NCBI RefSeq assembly: GCF_900105555.1
Contig: NZ_FNTZ01000001.1
Location: forward strand, 2,046,001-2,110,000
DNA: 64,000 nucleotides
DNA from: Pseudomonas coleopterorum
GTDB lineage: Bacteria; Pseudomonadota; Gammaproteobacteria; Pseudomonadales; Pseudomonadaceae
Direction of reading: 5' to 3'
This document shows, in pieces, positions 44,462 through 55,585 of the stretch (within the stretch, counting starts at the first letter, position 1; every line of letters starts with the position of its first letter). A program made the position numbers and the translations under genes. The notes under the pieces are model-generated. The model worked only from the letters and a program-made list of their open reading frames with translations. It had not been told where the DNA came from and ran no database searches.

Positions 44462-47400
44462 ACCTGTCCGGACCTTTCATCCGTCGCCCGGTGGCGACCT
44501 TCCTGATGAGCGTGGCGATCATGCTGCTGGGCGGGGTCAGTTTCAGCCTGTTGCCGGTCTCGCCGCTGCCCAGCATGGATTTCCCGGTGATCGTGGTGTC
44601 GGCCAACCTGTCCGGCGCCAGCCCCGAGGTCATGGCCTCGACCGTGGCCACGCCGCTGGAGCGATCGTTCGGCGCCATTCCGGGCGTGACCACCATGAGC
44701 AGCCGTTCCAGCCAGGGCTCGACCCGGGTCATTCTGCAGTTCGACCTGGACCGCGACATCAATGGCGCGGCGCGGGAAGTGCAGGCGGCGATCAACGCGT
44801 CGCGCAACCTGCTGCCCAGTGGCATGCGCAGCATGCCGACCTACAAGAAGATCAACCCCTCCCAGGCACCGGTCATGGTCCTGTCGCTGACCTCCGACGT
44901 GCTGGCTAAGGGTCAGCTTTACGACCTGGCGTCGACCATCCTGTCCCAGAGCCTGTCCCAGGTGCCGGGAGTGGGCGAGGTGCAGATCGGCGGCAGCTCG
45001 CTGCCGGCGGTGCGTATCGAGCTCGAGCCGCAACTGCTCAACCAGTACAACGTCTCGCTCGATGACGTGCGCACCACCATCGACGGTACCAACGTGAGGC
45101 GCCCCATCGGCTTCGTCGAGGACGGTGAACGCCAGTGGCAGGTGCAGGCCAACGACCAGTTGGACAAGGCCGACGACTACAAGCCGCTGATCATCCGCTA
45201 TCAGGACGGGTCGGTACTGCGCCTGAGCGACGTCGCCAAGGTCACCGACGGTGTCGAGGACCGCTACAACAGCGGGTTCTACAATGACAATTCGGCCGTG
45301 CTGCTGGTGATCAACCGCCAGGCCGGGGCCAACATCATCCAGACCGTCAGCCAGATCAAGGAACAGCTACCGGCCCTGGAAGCGTTGTTGCCGGCCAGTG
45401 TCGAGCTGAACATCGCCATGGATCGCTCGCCGGTGATCACCGCCACCCTGCACGAGGCCGAGATGACCCTGCTCATCGCCGTGGTCCTGGTGGTGCTGGT
45501 GGTGTTCCTGTTTCTCGGCAATTTCCGCGCCTCGCTGATTCCCACCCTGGCCGTGCCGGTGTCGCTGGTGGGGACGTTCGCGATCATGTACCTGTGGGGG
45601 TTCTCCCTCAATAACCTGTCGTTGATGGCGCTTATCCTGGCAACCGGGCTGGTGGTGGACGACGCCATCGTGGTGCTGGAGAACATTTCCCGGCACATCG
45701 ATAACGGTGTGCCGCCATTGCGCGCGGCCTACCTGGGCACCCAGGAAGTCGGTTTCACCCTGCTGTCGATGAACGTCTCGCTGGTGGCGGTGTTCCTGTC
45801 GATCCTGTTCATCGGCGGGATCATCGAGAGCCTGTTCCGCGAATTCTCGATCACCCTCGCGGTAGCCATCGTCGTTTCCCTGTTCGTCTCGCTGACCCTG
45901 ACGCCGATGCTCTGTGCGCGCTGGCTGACGCCGCATGAGCCCGAGAAGGACAACCGCCTGCAGCGCTTCAGTCACCGCGTCAACCAGCGCATGGTCGCTG
46001 CCTACGACCGCAGCCTGGGCTGGGTTCTGCGTCACCGCAGGCTGACCCTGCTCAGCTTGCTGCTGACCATCATCGGCAACGTGGCTCTCTACGTGGTGGT
46101 GCCCAAGACCTTCATGCCGCAGCAGGACACTGGCCAGTTGATCGGCTTCGTGCGCGGCGACGACGGTCTGTCGTTCTCGGTCATGCAGCCGAAGATGGAA
46201 ACCTATCGCCGCGCATTGCTCGCCGACCCGGCGGTCGACAGCGTGGCCGGCTTCATCGGTGGCAACAACGGCAGCAACAACGCGACCATTCTGGTTCGCC
46301 TCAAACCCATCGAAGAACGCAAGATCAACGCGCAGCAGGTGATCGAGCGACTGCGCAAGGAAATGCCCAAGGTGCCCGGCGGCCGCCTGATGCTGATGGC
46401 CGACCAGGACCTGCAGTTCGGCGGTGCCCGTGAGCAGAGCACCTCGCAGTATTCGTACATCATCCAGAGCGGCGATCTGTCCGCGCTGCGCACCTGGTAC
46501 CCGAAAATCGTCGCGGCCTTCCGCGCGCTGCCGGAACTGACCGCCATCGATGCCCGCGAAGGCCGCGGGGCCGCCCAGGTGACGCTGATCGTCGACCGCG
46601 ACAAGGCCAAGCGCCTGGGCATCGACATGAGCACCGTGACCTCGGTGCTCAACAACGCCTACAGCCAACGGCAGATTTCCACCATCTACGACAGCCTCAA
46701 CCAGTACAAGGTGGTGATGGAGATCAACCCCAGGTATGCGCAGGATCCGATCACCCTGGAGCAGGTCCAGGTGATCACCACGGACAACAAGCGCGTACCG
46801 CTGTCGAGCATCGCTCACTACGAAAACAGCCTGGCCGACGACAGCGTCAGCCATGAAGGGCAGTTCGCCTCGGAGAGCATCTCCTTCGACCTGGTCAGCG
46901 GGGTGACCCTGGACGTTGCCACGCCACTGATCGAGCGCGCGCTGGTGCGTGTCGGCCTGCCCGAGGACATCATCGTCAAGGTCGCCGGCACCGGCGATGC
47001 CTTCGCGGCCGCGCAGAAAAGCCAGCCTTTCATGATCCTCGGCGCGCTGGTGGCGGTGTATCTGGTGCTGGGCATTCTCTATGAAAGCTACATTCACCCG
47101 CTGACCATTCTCTCGACCTTGCCATCGGCGGGGGTAGGGGCCTTGCTGAGCATCTACCTGACCGGTGGCCAGTTCAGCCTGATCTCGCTGCTGGGCCTGT
47201 TTCTCTTGATTGGCGTGGTGAAAAAGAACGCGATCATGATGATCGACCTGGCGCTGCAGCTCGAACGCAATGAAGGGCTGGGCCCGGCCGAATCCATTCG
47301 TCAGGCCTGCCTGTTGCGCCTGCGGCCGATCCTGATGACCACCATGGCGGCCATTCTCGGCGCGCTGCCGTTGATGTTCAGCACCGCCGCAGGTGCCGAG

Positions 47401-47565
47401 ATGCGCCGTCCGCTGGGCCTGACCATCATCGGTGGCCTGGTGTTCAGCCAGATCCTCACGCTCTATACCACTCCGGTGGTCTACCTCTATCTTGACCGCC
47501 TGCGCCACCGCTTCAACAAGTGGCGCGGCGTGCGTACCGATGCCGCTCTGGACACTTCGCTATGA
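44458..47565 (+). CDS. muxC: RND efflux permease MuxC/MdtC
   Basis: A 1035-residue RND permease parallel to Mux[21 protein letters not shown] opens the first segment, [20 protein letters not shown] holds the proton-relay pair and [18 protein letters not shown] the TM10 lysine. It is joined by ATGA to muxB before and to the outer-membrane factor after. In the E. coli homologue one of the two permeases carries the proton flux and the other the substrate path; both have the relay residues here, so either could be active. Confidence 0.94.
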   Translation: MNLSGPFIRRPVATFLMSVAIMLLGGVSFSLLPVSPLPSMDFPVIVVSANLSGASPEVMASTVATPLERSFGAIPGVTTMSSRSSQGSTRVILQFDLDRDINGAAREVQAAINASRNLLPSGMRSMPTYKKINPSQAPVMVLSLTSDVLAKGQLYDLASTILSQSLSQVPGVGEVQIGGSSLPAVRIELEPQLLNQYNVSLDDVRTTIDGTNVRRPIGFVEDGERQWQVQANDQLDKADDYKPLIIRYQDGSVLRLSDVAKVTDGVEDRYNSGFYNDNSAVLLVINRQAGANIIQTVSQIKEQLPALEALLPASVELNIAMDRSPVITATLHEAEMTLLIAVVLVVLVVFLFLGNFRASLIPTLAVPVSLVGTFAIMYLWGFSLNNLSLMALILATGLVVDDAIVVLENISRHIDNGVPPLRAAYLGTQEVGFTLLSMNVSLVAVFLSILFIGGIIESLFREFSITLAVAIVVSLFVSLTLTPMLCARWLTPHEPEKDNRLQRFSHRVNQRMVAAYDRSLGWVLRHRRLTLLSLLLTIIGNVALYVVVPKTFMPQQDTGQLIGFVRGDDGLSFSVMQPKMETYRRALLADPAVDSVAGFIGGNNGSNNATILVRLKPIEERKINAQQVIERLRKEMPKVPGGRLMLMADQDLQFGGAREQSTSQYSYIIQSGDLSALRTWYPKIVAAFRALPELTAIDAREGRGAAQVTLIVDRDKAKRLGIDMSTVTSVLNNAYSQRQISTIYDSLNQYKVVMEINPRYAQDPITLEQVQVITTDNKRVPLSSIAHYENSLADDSVSHEGQFASESISFDLVSGVTLDVATPLIERALVRVGLPEDIIVKVAGTGDAFAAAQKSQPFMILGALVAVYLVLGILYESYIHPLTILSTLPSAGVGALLSIYLTGGQFSLISLLGLFLLIGVVKKNAIMMIDLALQLERNEGLGPAESIRQACLLRLRPILMTTMAAILGALPLMFSTAAGAEMRRPLGLTIIGGLVFSQILTLYTTPVVYLYLDRLRHRFNKWRGVRTDAALDTSL

Positions 47566-49001
47566 CCGATTCCATTTTTCCGCGCGTCTCGCGCCTGGCC
47601 AGTGTGGCACTGTGCAGCCTGATGCTGGGCGCCTGCACCCTGGGTCCGGACTACCAGCGCCCGACGATCGCCACGCCGGTGCAATTCAAGCAGGCCGATG
47701 GCTGGCGTCAGGCCAACCCCAGCGATGCCATGGCACGCGGCGCCTGGTGGGAGCTGTACGGCGACCGCCAGCTCGATGCCCTGGTGCTCAGGCTCAACCG
47801 CTCCAACCAGACGGTCGCCCAATACGAGGCGCAATATCGGCAGGCCCAGGCGCTGGTCCGCAGTACTCGTGGCGCGCTGTTTCCGACCGTCGACCTGAGC
47901 GCGGGCAAGACCCGCTCCAGCCAGGGGACCGGCAGCAGCGGTTCGAGCCTGAGCCAATCGAGCAGCGGCATCCGCGATACCTACAACACGCAGCTGGGTG
48001 TGAGCTGGGAAGCCGACATCTGGGGCAAACTGCGCCGCGGGCTGGAGGCTGATCGGGCCAGTGCCCAGGCCAGCCTTGCGGATCTGGCCGCGATGCGCCT
48101 GAGCCTGCAGTCGGAGCTGGTGCAGAACTACCTGCAATTGCGGGTCATCGACGAGCAGAAGCGCCTGCTCGAAGCCACGGTACAAGCCTATCAGCGTTCG
48201 CTCGACCTGACTCAGAACCAGTACCGGGCGGGGATTTCCGGCAAGGATGCGGTGTTCCTGGCGCAGACTCAGCTCAAGAGTACCCAGGCCGACCTGATCG
48301 ATCTGGCCTGGCAGCGAGCCCAGCTGGAAAATGCCATCGCCGTGCTCATCGGCATGGCACCGGCCGAGTTCAGTCTGGCCGCGAGCACTGAGATCCCGGC
48401 GTTGCCGGCGATCCCTCTGGCCGTCCCGTCGCAGCTGCTCGAGCGACGTCCCGACATTGCCGCCGCCGAGCGCTCGGTGATGGCGGCCAATGCCGAAATC
48501 GGCGTGGCCAAGACCGCCTACTTTCCCGACCTGACCTTGAGCCTCTCCGGCGGTTACAGCAGCAGCAGCTTCAGCAACTGGATCTCGCTGCCCAACCGTT
48601 TCTGGTCGGTCGGCCCGCAACTGGCGATGACCCTGTTCGACGGCGGCCAGCGTGCGGCGGAAGTGGACCGCAGCGAAGCGGCCTACGACCAGACCGTCGC
48701 GCAGTATCGTCAGACCGTGCTCGACGGGTTCCGTGAAGTCGAAGACTACATGAGCCAGTTGAAGGTGTTCGACGAAGAAGCGTCGGTGCGCAACGAAGCC
48801 TTGCAGGCGGCCCGCGAGTCGTTGCGCCTCACATCAAACCAATACAAGGCCGGGCTCATTGGCTATCTTGACGTGGTCAACGTGCAGGCAACGGCGTTGA
48901 GCAACGAGCGCAGCGTGTTGACCCTGATGCAGAGTCGGCTGGTCGCCAGCGTGCAGTTGATCGCGGCGCTGGGCGGCGGCTGGCAGGAACCGGCACAATA
49001 G
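47562..49001 (+). CDS. opmB: Outer-membrane efflux lipoprotein, OpmB/NodT type
   Basis: A 479-residue outer-membrane factor that completes the tripartite pump. The N-terminus has a lipoprotein signal with lipobox LGAC (C25), followed by TLGPDYQRP, the NodT-family start. Two outer-membrane-factor repeats follow; LLERRPDIAAAERSVMAANA and FPDLTLSLSGGYSSS are typical. The ATG at 47562 overlaps the muxC stop (ATGA); an upstream in-frame start lies inside muxC. The assignment to OpmB rests on operon position. Confidence 0.92.
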   Translation: MTDSIFPRVSRLASVALCSLMLGACTLGPDYQRPTIATPVQFKQADGWRQANPSDAMARGAWWELYGDRQLDALVLRLNRSNQTVAQYEAQYRQAQALVRSTRGALFPTVDLSAGKTRSSQGTGSSGSSLSQSSSGIRDTYNTQLGVSWEADIWGKLRRGLEADRASAQASLADLAAMRLSLQSELVQNYLQLRVIDEQKRLLEATVQAYQRSLDLTQNQYRAGISGKDAVFLAQTQLKSTQADLIDLAWQRAQLENAIAVLIGMAPAEFSLAASTEIPALPAIPLAVPSQLLERRPDIAAAERSVMAANAEIGVAKTAYFPDLTLSLSGGYSSSSFSNWISLPNRFWSVGPQLAMTLFDGGQRAAEVDRSEAAYDQTVAQYRQTVLDGFREVEDYMSQLKVFDEEASVRNEALQAARESLRLTSNQYKAGLIGYLDVVNVQATALSNERSVLTLMQSRLVASVQLIAALGGGWQEPAQ

Positions 49002-49068
49002 GCCAGCCGCGTCGGCAACCGCGTTTCGTACCACCTCTGAAACCCCGCACGCCCTGGTCAAGATATTG

Positions 49069-51159
49069 ATGCTGATTGGTACCTATTCCTCCGCCCTCGT
49101 GGCCGTATCGCTGTGTGTCGCCATCCTGGCGTCCTATACCGCACTCGATCTGGTCGGGCGCATCGCCACGGCGCAGGGTCGGGCGATCTATCTGTGGATG
49201 AGCGGCGGTGCGCTGGCCTTGGGTATCGGCGTGTGGTCGATGCACTTCATCGGCATGCTCGCCTTCGAATTACCTATCCAACTGGGCTACGACCTCGGCC
49301 TGACCGCCGCGTCGCTGCTCATCGCTGTCCTGAGCTCAGGGTTTGCCCTGTGGCTTGTCAGCCAGCCGCTGCTGCCCTGGCCACAATTGGCCGGCGGCGC
49401 GCTGATCATGGGCGCAGGCATCGGCAGCATGCACTACACCGGCATGGCGGCGTTGGAGATGCAGCCAGGCATCGTCTACGACCCGGTGCTGTTCGTTGCC
49501 TCCCTGGCCATTGCCGCGGGCGCTTCCGGCGCAGCGCTGTGGATCGCCTTCCGCCTGCGGCGCAACCGGCCGAACGTGCGACTGGCCCGGGCTGGCGCGT
49601 CGGTGGTAATGGGTATCGCCATCGTCGGCATGCACTACACCGGCATGGCCGCGGCCAAATTTCCCGAGGGCAGCGTGTGCGGTGGCGCCCTCGATGGCCT
49701 TACCGGGGATGGCCTCGATTACCTGGTGCTGGTCACGACCCTGGCGGTGCTGGGCATGACCTTGCTGACGTCGGTGCTCGATGCGCGCCTGGAGTCGCGC
49801 ACTGCGGCGCTGGCCAACTCCTTGACCCTGGCCAACCAGGAACTGACCCAATTGGCCCTGCACGACAACCTGACCGGCTTGCCCAACCGTATTCTCCTGG
49901 CCGACCGCATCGGCCAGGCGATCAGCCAGATCGATGCGGTGGGCGGTTGTCTGGCGGTGATGTTCATCGATCTGGATGGTTTCAAGCCGGTCAACGACGC
50001 CTTTGGCCATCACATGGGCGACCAGCTGCTGCGCGCCGTCGCCTCGCGCCTGCGCACCAGCCTGCACGGCCAGGACACCCTGGCCCGAATCGGTGGCGAC
50101 GAGTTCGTTCTGCTGGTAAGCCTTGAAGCAGCGGCCTACGCCAAGGGTATCGCCGCGCGCCAGGTTCACCTGATCGGCCAGACGTTCGAAGTCGCCGGAC
50201 ACAGCCTGCATATTTCCGCCAGCATCGGTATCGCCCTGTACCCTGGCAACGGCATCGATCAGAACGAGCTGCTGATGAATGCCGATGCGGCCATGTACCA
50301 TGCCAAGAGCATTGGCAAGAACGGCTACAGCTTCTTCGAAAGCTCGATGAACACCAATGCCCGCAAGCGCTTGCAGCTTCTGCAGGAATTGCGTCTGGCG
50401 GTGGCCGAGCGCCAGTTGCGTCTGTTCTACCAGCCCAAGTTCGATGCCCGCAGCGGTAAACCGGTCGGCGCCGAGGCGCTGTTGCGCTGGGAGCACCCAC
50501 GCATGGGCCTGCTGGCGCCTGCGGCGTTCATCGACCTGGCGGAGACGACCGGGTTGATCATCGACATCGGCCACTGGGTGCTTGACGAGGCCTGTCGGCA
50601 GATGCGCGAGTGGGTCGAGCTGGGCTTCCATGACTGGCGTGTCGCGGTCAACCTGTCGGCCCTGCAGTTCGGCCACGCCGCACTGGTGCGCAGCGTTGCA
50701 CTCACCCTGGCGAGGCACGGGCTGGCGGCTGCCAATCTGACCCTGGAAATCACCGAGACCACCGCCATGAGCGACGCCGATGCCAGCATGACGGTGCTGC
50801 AGCAGCTGTCGGACATGGGCGTCGATCTGTCCATCGACGATTTCGGTACAGGCTATTCCAGCCTCATGTACCTCAAGCGCCTGCCTGCCAACGAGCTGAA
50901 GATCGATCGCGGCTTCGTTCGCGACCTGGAGCAGGACGGTGACGACGCGGCGATCGTCTCGGCAATCGTGGCGCTGGGCCAGGCGCTGGGCCTGCGTATC
51001 GTCGCCGAGGGCGTGGAGACCAGTAACCAGCAATCGTTCCTGACCCAGCTGGGGTGTGATTCCCTTCAAGGCTACCTGCTCGGACACCCGCTGCCGGCGG
51101 AGCGATTCATGCATGACATCCAGGCCGCCAGGCACATCGAAAGCGTCACTCGGGCCTAG
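49069..51159 (+). CDS. mucR: MHYT-GGDEF-EAL protein (MucR-like)
   Basis: A 696-residue inner-membrane c-di-GMP protein. Residues 1-245 hold seven segments with three MHYT motifs (SMHFIGM, SMHYTGM, GMHYTGM), thought to bind copper and sense a gas or redox state. GGDEF (about 265-430) has FIDLDGFKPVND and RIGGDEFVLL without an RxxD site; EAL (about 440-690) has AEALLRW, VNLSALQ, EITET, DDFGTGYSS and EGVETS. Order and length match MucR of P. aeruginosa, which tunes alginate and biofilm. An in-frame TTG precedes the ATG at 49069. Confidence 0.9.
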   Translation: MLIGTYSSALVAVSLCVAILASYTALDLVGRIATAQGRAIYLWMSGGALALGIGVWSMHFIGMLAFELPIQLGYDLGLTAASLLIAVLSSGFALWLVSQPLLPWPQLAGGALIMGAGIGSMHYTGMAALEMQPGIVYDPVLFVASLAIAAGASGAALWIAFRLRRNRPNVRLARAGASVVMGIAIVGMHYTGMAAAKFPEGSVCGGALDGLTGDGLDYLVLVTTLAVLGMTLLTSVLDARLESRTAALANSLTLANQELTQLALHDNLTGLPNRILLADRIGQAISQIDAVGGCLAVMFIDLDGFKPVNDAFGHHMGDQLLRAVASRLRTSLHGQDTLARIGGDEFVLLVSLEAAAYAKGIAARQVHLIGQTFEVAGHSLHISASIGIALYPGNGIDQNELLMNADAAMYHAKSIGKNGYSFFESSMNTNARKRLQLLQELRLAVAERQLRLFYQPKFDARSGKPVGAEALLRWEHPRMGLLAPAAFIDLAETTGLIIDIGHWVLDEACRQMREWVELGFHDWRVAVNLSALQFGHAALVRSVALTLARHGLAAANLTLEITETTAMSDADASMTVLQQLSDMGVDLSIDDFGTGYSSLMYLKRLPANELKIDRGFVRDLEQDGDDAAIVSAIVALGQALGLRIVAEGVETSNQQSFLTQLGCDSLQGYLLGHPLPAERFMHDIQAARHIESVTRA

Positions 51160-51236
51160 GGCCGCTCGCGGGGCTTGCCATTAGATAGCCATAGGCTCGA
51201 AGATGTAGACCGTTGGTTTTCAGGCATGGAGCGTCT

Positions 51237-54122
51237 ATGAGTTCCGATCCCCCGACCTTTGCCAAGTTCGGCAAAGGCTCCACGTCCATGCTCGATGCCG
51301 CTTCGCTTGAAGCGATTCTGCAGCAGGCCCGTGACTGGTCCCACAGCACCGCGTGGGCCTGGTACCGGGCCGGTGAACAGTTGCACCTGGAAGGTCAGGG
51401 TGACCTGCAGCGCCATTGGCCGCTGGTCCTGGCCAACCACGAGCTGCAGCGTTTCTGCGACAGCTGCGGGCTACAGCTATGGCCAACCGGGCAGGGCGAG
51501 GCGGTGCTCGGCTGGCTGATGGCGCCGTTGCATATTCCTCATGACGGCGCGTTGGCTGACTTGGCCGCCGCCATTGGCCGGCAGGTCCAGACCGATGCCT
51601 TGGCCAGGGCGCAGATCACCCAGCGCGTGTTGTACGAAATCACCTACCTGGCTAGCTCCACCCGTGACCGTGGGATCTTCCTGGTGGGCGTGCACAAGCT
51701 GCTGGCCACCCTGATCGATGCGGAAAACTTCTACCTGGCGCTCTACGATGAGCAAAGCGGCAAGATCACCTACCCTTATTACGTCGACGTGATCGATGTC
51801 GAGGCACTCGAAGCAGAGAATTACGAGTACCTCATTCCCGACCACCTGTCGTTGACCGGCCAGGTGTTGACCAGCGGCCAGCCACTGTTGATCGACGCCA
51901 AGGGCATTGCCCTGGCCGGGCGTCAGGGACGGTTCCACTGTGTCGGGCATATTCCCGAATTCTGGATGGGATCGCCGCTCAAGAATGCCCGTGACGAAGT
52001 GTTCGGCATGATCGCCATGCAGGTCTACGACGTCGAGCGTGCATACAGTGCCGAAGACCGCGCCTTGTTTCTGGTCGTGGCCCGGCATGTGGCCATGGCG
52101 CTTGACCGTATCCTGCACCGCGCCGACCTGGAAGAAACGGTGTCGCGCCGTACCCAGGAGCTGTCCCAACTCAACGCGGCGCTGCGCCTGGAAGTCTCCG
52201 AGCGCAAACGTGCCGAGCATTTGCAGGTAGCGCTGTTCCAGATCGCCGAGTTGTCGAGCAAGCCCGGCGAACTCGATGGCCTCTATCACAGCCTCCACGT
52301 AATCGTCGGCGACCTGCTGTATGCACGTAATTTCTACATCGCCATCTTCGATGGCGATAGTGGCGAAGTCAGCTTTCCCTACTACGTCGACGAGCACCTG
52401 ACGGGTCGTCCGCAGCCGCGTCGTGGCCGGCGTGGCCTGACCGAGTATGTGATTCGACAGCGCTGCGCTTGCCTGATCGACTTCGACGCGGCTACCCGCT
52501 TGATGATCCAGGGCGAAGTCGATGACACCCGCGAGCCGATCCGCTCGCAATCCTGGCTGGGCGTTCCGCTGTTCGACGACGACCGTGTGCGCGGCGTGCT
52601 GGTGGTGCAGAGCTACGCCAGCGACGTGCACTACACCTTGCGCGATCAAGACCTGCTGACGTTCGTCTCGCGCCACATCGATACCGCGCTGTCCCGGCGC
52701 AGCGCGGCCGAAGCCATCTATGAGGCCAACCTGCGCCTGGAAGCTCGCGTCCAGAGTCGAACCCGCGAGCTCGACCACGCCAACGCCAAGTTGCAGTACG
52801 AAAACGCCCACGACGCCCTGACTGCGCTGCCCAACCGCATCCATCTGCAACAACGTCTGGCACAGGCCTGGCATGAGTACTGCGCCAATGACCGTGAGCT
52901 GGTGGTGATGTTCATCGATCTTGACCGTTTCAAAATGGTCAATGACAGCTTTGGCCATCATTTCGGCGACCAGTTGCTCTTGGAGGCAGGGGCCCGCCTG
53001 CGCAGTTGCCTGCGCGAGGATGACCTGCTGGCCCGCTTGGGCGGCGATGAGTTCGCCGTGCTGGCACCGGACTCGAGCCTGGAGGAGGCCGTGGAGATCG
53101 CCGAACGCATCCTGGTGGCCTTCGATCGCCCGTTCTTCATCAATGGCCATGAAGTGTTTTCCTCGTGCAGCATCGGCATCGTCGGCGCAGACCGTCAATT
53201 CCACAGCGAACCCGCCGACCTGCTGCGCGATGCCGACAAGGCCATGTACCGGGTCAAGAGTGCCGGTCGTGACAGCTACGCGGTGTTCAACCAGGCCCTG
53301 CGCCGTGAAGTGTCCGATCAGGTCGAACAGGAGGGCGCGCTGCGCAATGCGCTCAAGCGCAGCGACGAGCTGCTGCCGTATTTTCAGCCGATCGTCGATG
53401 TCCAGACCGGTGAGGTGCAGGCGCTGGAGGCATTGATCCGCTGGCATCAGCCGGACGGACGCATCATCGCGCCAGGACACTTTCTGCCGGCGCTCGAGGG
53501 TCTGCGGCTTATCGGTCGTCTCGACCTGTACATGGTCACCCGTGTGGCGCAGATTCTTGCCGAGCCCGCTCACGCGCACTGGCCGCCGGTGCATGTGAAC
53601 TGTTCCAGCTACAGCATCACCCGCAGCGGTTTTGCCGATGAAGTGCTCGCGGTACTGGCGCGCCATCAGGTGGACGCCTCACGGATCTGCCTGGAATTGA
53701 CCGAAGGTGCGCTGGTGGCCGAGCCGGCCATGGCCCAGCGCACCATGCAGCAGTTGGCTGAGCACGGCATGAGCGTCGTGCTGGACGACTTCGGTGCCGG
53801 TTTCTCTTCGCTCAGCTACGTGCATCAGTACCAGTTCAATGGCTTGAAGATCGACAAGTCGTTCATTCTCGAGTTGACCGGCAGTCCGCGCAGTCGGGCC
53901 ATCGTCCGTGCCATCGTGCGCATGGCCGAGTCGCTGGGTTTGACCGTGGTGGCCGAAGGGGTAGAGGACCTGGCCACCTTGCAACTGCTGCGCGAGATGG
54001 GTGCATCCCAGGCACAGGGTTATTACTTCGCCAAACCCGCTGCCATACAGGACCTCGATCTGACAGGATGGAAGGCTGTCGTGACGGCGGCGCCACGGCC
54101 CGGCGCACTGCATGACGTATGA
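51237..54122 (+). CDS. GAF-GAF-GGDEF-EAL signalling protein
   Basis: A 961-residue soluble protein. An N-terminal ~110-residue region of unknown type is followed by two GAF domains (about 125-300, ending with a coiled coil EETVSRRTQELSQLN; about 330-490, followed by a second coiled coil), GGDEF (about 525-690) and EAL (about 700-945). The cyclase site RLGGDEFAVL is intact, with an RxxD inhibitory site (REDD) five residues before it. EAL residues are kept though altered in places: LEALIRW, VNCSSYS, ELTEG, DDFGAGFSS, AEGVED. GGAG stands 5 bp before the ATG. The stop is directly followed by the FAD protein gene. Confidence 0.9.
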   Translation: MSSDPPTFAKFGKGSTSMLDAASLEAILQQARDWSHSTAWAWYRAGEQLHLEGQGDLQRHWPLVLANHELQRFCDSCGLQLWPTGQGEAVLGWLMAPLHIPHDGALADLAAAIGRQVQTDALARAQITQRVLYEITYLASSTRDRGIFLVGVHKLLATLIDAENFYLALYDEQSGKITYPYYVDVIDVEALEAENYEYLIPDHLSLTGQVLTSGQPLLIDAKGIALAGRQGRFHCVGHIPEFWMGSPLKNARDEVFGMIAMQVYDVERAYSAEDRALFLVVARHVAMALDRILHRADLEETVSRRTQELSQLNAALRLEVSERKRAEHLQVALFQIAELSSKPGELDGLYHSLHVIVGDLLYARNFYIAIFDGDSGEVSFPYYVDEHLTGRPQPRRGRRGLTEYVIRQRCACLIDFDAATRLMIQGEVDDTREPIRSQSWLGVPLFDDDRVRGVLVVQSYASDVHYTLRDQDLLTFVSRHIDTALSRRSAAEAIYEANLRLEARVQSRTRELDHANAKLQYENAHDALTALPNRIHLQQRLAQAWHEYCANDRELVVMFIDLDRFKMVNDSFGHHFGDQLLLEAGARLRSCLREDDLLARLGGDEFAVLAPDSSLEEAVEIAERILVAFDRPFFINGHEVFSSCSIGIVGADRQFHSEPADLLRDADKAMYRVKSAGRDSYAVFNQALRREVSDQVEQEGALRNALKRSDELLPYFQPIVDVQTGEVQALEALIRWHQPDGRIIAPGHFLPALEGLRLIGRLDLYMVTRVAQILAEPAHAHWPPVHVNCSSYSITRSGFADEVLAVLARHQVDASRICLELTEGALVAEPAMAQRTMQQLAEHGMSVVLDDFGAGFSSLSYVHQYQFNGLKIDKSFILELTGSPRSRAIVRAIVRMAESLGLTVVAEGVEDLATLQLLREMGASQAQGYYFAKPAAIQDLDLTGWKAVVTAAPRPGALHDV

Positions 54123-54151
54123 TCGGCGAAATCGTTTTCGAGAAGTCAGAC

Positions 54152-55549
54152 ATGACCAACGTTGTATCCCGGTTCGCCGACGTAGTGATCATCGGAGGCG
54201 GCTTGAGCGGCACCCTGCTGGCCGTGCAGTTGCTCAGGCAGCCGCGCGGGCAGCGCATTGTCATCATCGAACCACGTCCCGAGTTGGGACGTGGCGAGGC
54301 CTACAGCGCTACCGAGCTGGGTCACACCTTGAACGGCAACGCCGCGCGCATGAGTGTCGACCCGGACAATGCCGACGACCTGACCCAGTGGCTCACCCAG
54401 TTCATCGACAACGGCGGTTGGCCCGAATCGGCCGAGCAGGCGCTGCCGGTCGCCGAATTGTTTCCACCGCGCGGCATCTTCGGCCTCTATGCCCAGCAAC
54501 GCCTGGCCGAGGCTCGCGCCCTGGGCCTTCGCTTCGGCTCCACGGCGGAGCACGTGCGCGCGGAGGTGGTCGACGTCCAGACCCACAACGAGCAGGTCCG
54601 GGTGACGCTGGATGAGGCGCAAGTGTGGTGCGCACCCCGCGCGGTGCTCGCCACCGGCATGTTTCCCGCCGCACGCACCGCCGTGAAGGCGCCCGGCGGA
54701 CTGAACGCCGCCGCGGTCGATCCGTGGGACGTGCAAACCATGCGAACGCTGGATCCGCAGGCGCGGGTGCTGATCATCGGTTCGGGGCTGACCATGGTCG
54801 ATGCGGTGGTCTCCCTCGACCGCGCCGGTCACCGCGGACCGATCACGGTGATCTCGCGGCACGGCTTGTGGCCTCATGTGCGTCGTCAGCCGCCGGCCTG
54901 GCCAGACTTTCTGACGGCAGCCAGCGACCTGAGAAGCCCGCGCCAGCTCATGGCCGAGGTGCGCAGCCAATGCCGCCAGGCCTTGCAGCAGGGGGTTGAT
55001 TGGCAAGCGCCGCTGGACACCGTGAGGGTGCACATCGCACGGCTCTGGAGCCAGGCCAGCGAGCGGCAGAAACGGCAGTTCGTACGTCATGTACGGCCCT
55101 GGTGGGAAAGCCATCACCATCGCTCGCCACCGCCGAGCGATGCGCTGCTGCAGAAGGCCATCGCCGAAGGGCGACTTACCCTGCAGGCAGCCTGCTACCT
55201 GAGCGCCGAAGGCACGACCTTGACCATCCGCCGCAGGGGTGAGTCGGCGCCTGTGCAGCTGCACGGTGACGTACTGATCAATTCCAGTGGTATCGAATAC
55301 GACTGGCGTCGCGTCGATAAACCGTTGCCGCGCCAGCTGTTGGCGCGTGGTCTGGTCAAGCCCGGGCCGCTCGCATTGGGCCTGCTGGCTGACGATGAGG
55401 GGGCCTTGCTGGACAGCGACGGGATTGCCAGCCGGCGTCTGTTCGCCATGGGGCCGCCGCTGCGTGGGATGTGGTGGGAGAGTACTGCGGTGACGGATGT
55501 GGCGGCTCAAGCCAAACGGCTGGCCGCCACCTTGCTGAAGCCCGACTGA
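54152..55549 (+). CDS. FAD/NAD(P)-binding protein
   Basis: A 465-residue flavoprotein of the NAD_binding_9 type. The N-terminal FAD site is VVIIGGGLSGTLLA and a second Rossmann site is VLIIGSGLTMVDAV; LGHTLNGNAARMS and DVLINSSGIEYDW are family-type segments. Such proteins are linked to amine or sugar modification and FAD-dependent hydroxylation, but no substrate is evident. An earlier ATG at 54119 forms an ATGA with the GAF protein's stop and would add 11 residues; 54152 is preferred for its ribosome site (GAGAAG) and the short distance to the Rossmann strand. Either way it is likely co-expressed. Confidence 0.82.
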   Translation: MTNVVSRFADVVIIGGGLSGTLLAVQLLRQPRGQRIVIIEPRPELGRGEAYSATELGHTLNGNAARMSVDPDNADDLTQWLTQFIDNGGWPESAEQALPVAELFPPRGIFGLYAQQRLAEARALGLRFGSTAEHVRAEVVDVQTHNEQVRVTLDEAQVWCAPRAVLATGMFPAARTAVKAPGGLNAAAVDPWDVQTMRTLDPQARVLIIGSGLTMVDAVVSLDRAGHRGPITVISRHGLWPHVRRQPPAWPDFLTAASDLRSPRQLMAEVRSQCRQALQQGVDWQAPLDTVRVHIARLWSQASERQKRQFVRHVRPWWESHHHRSPPPSDALLQKAIAEGRLTLQAACYLSAEGTTLTIRRRGESAPVQLHGDVLINSSGIEYDWRRVDKPLPRQLLARGLVKPGPLALGLLADDEGALLDSDGIASRRLFAMGPPLRGMWWESTAVTDVAAQAKRLAATLLKPD

Positions 55550-55585
55550 AGCAGGGGCGGTGGACGCCGCTGCTTCACCGATCGA

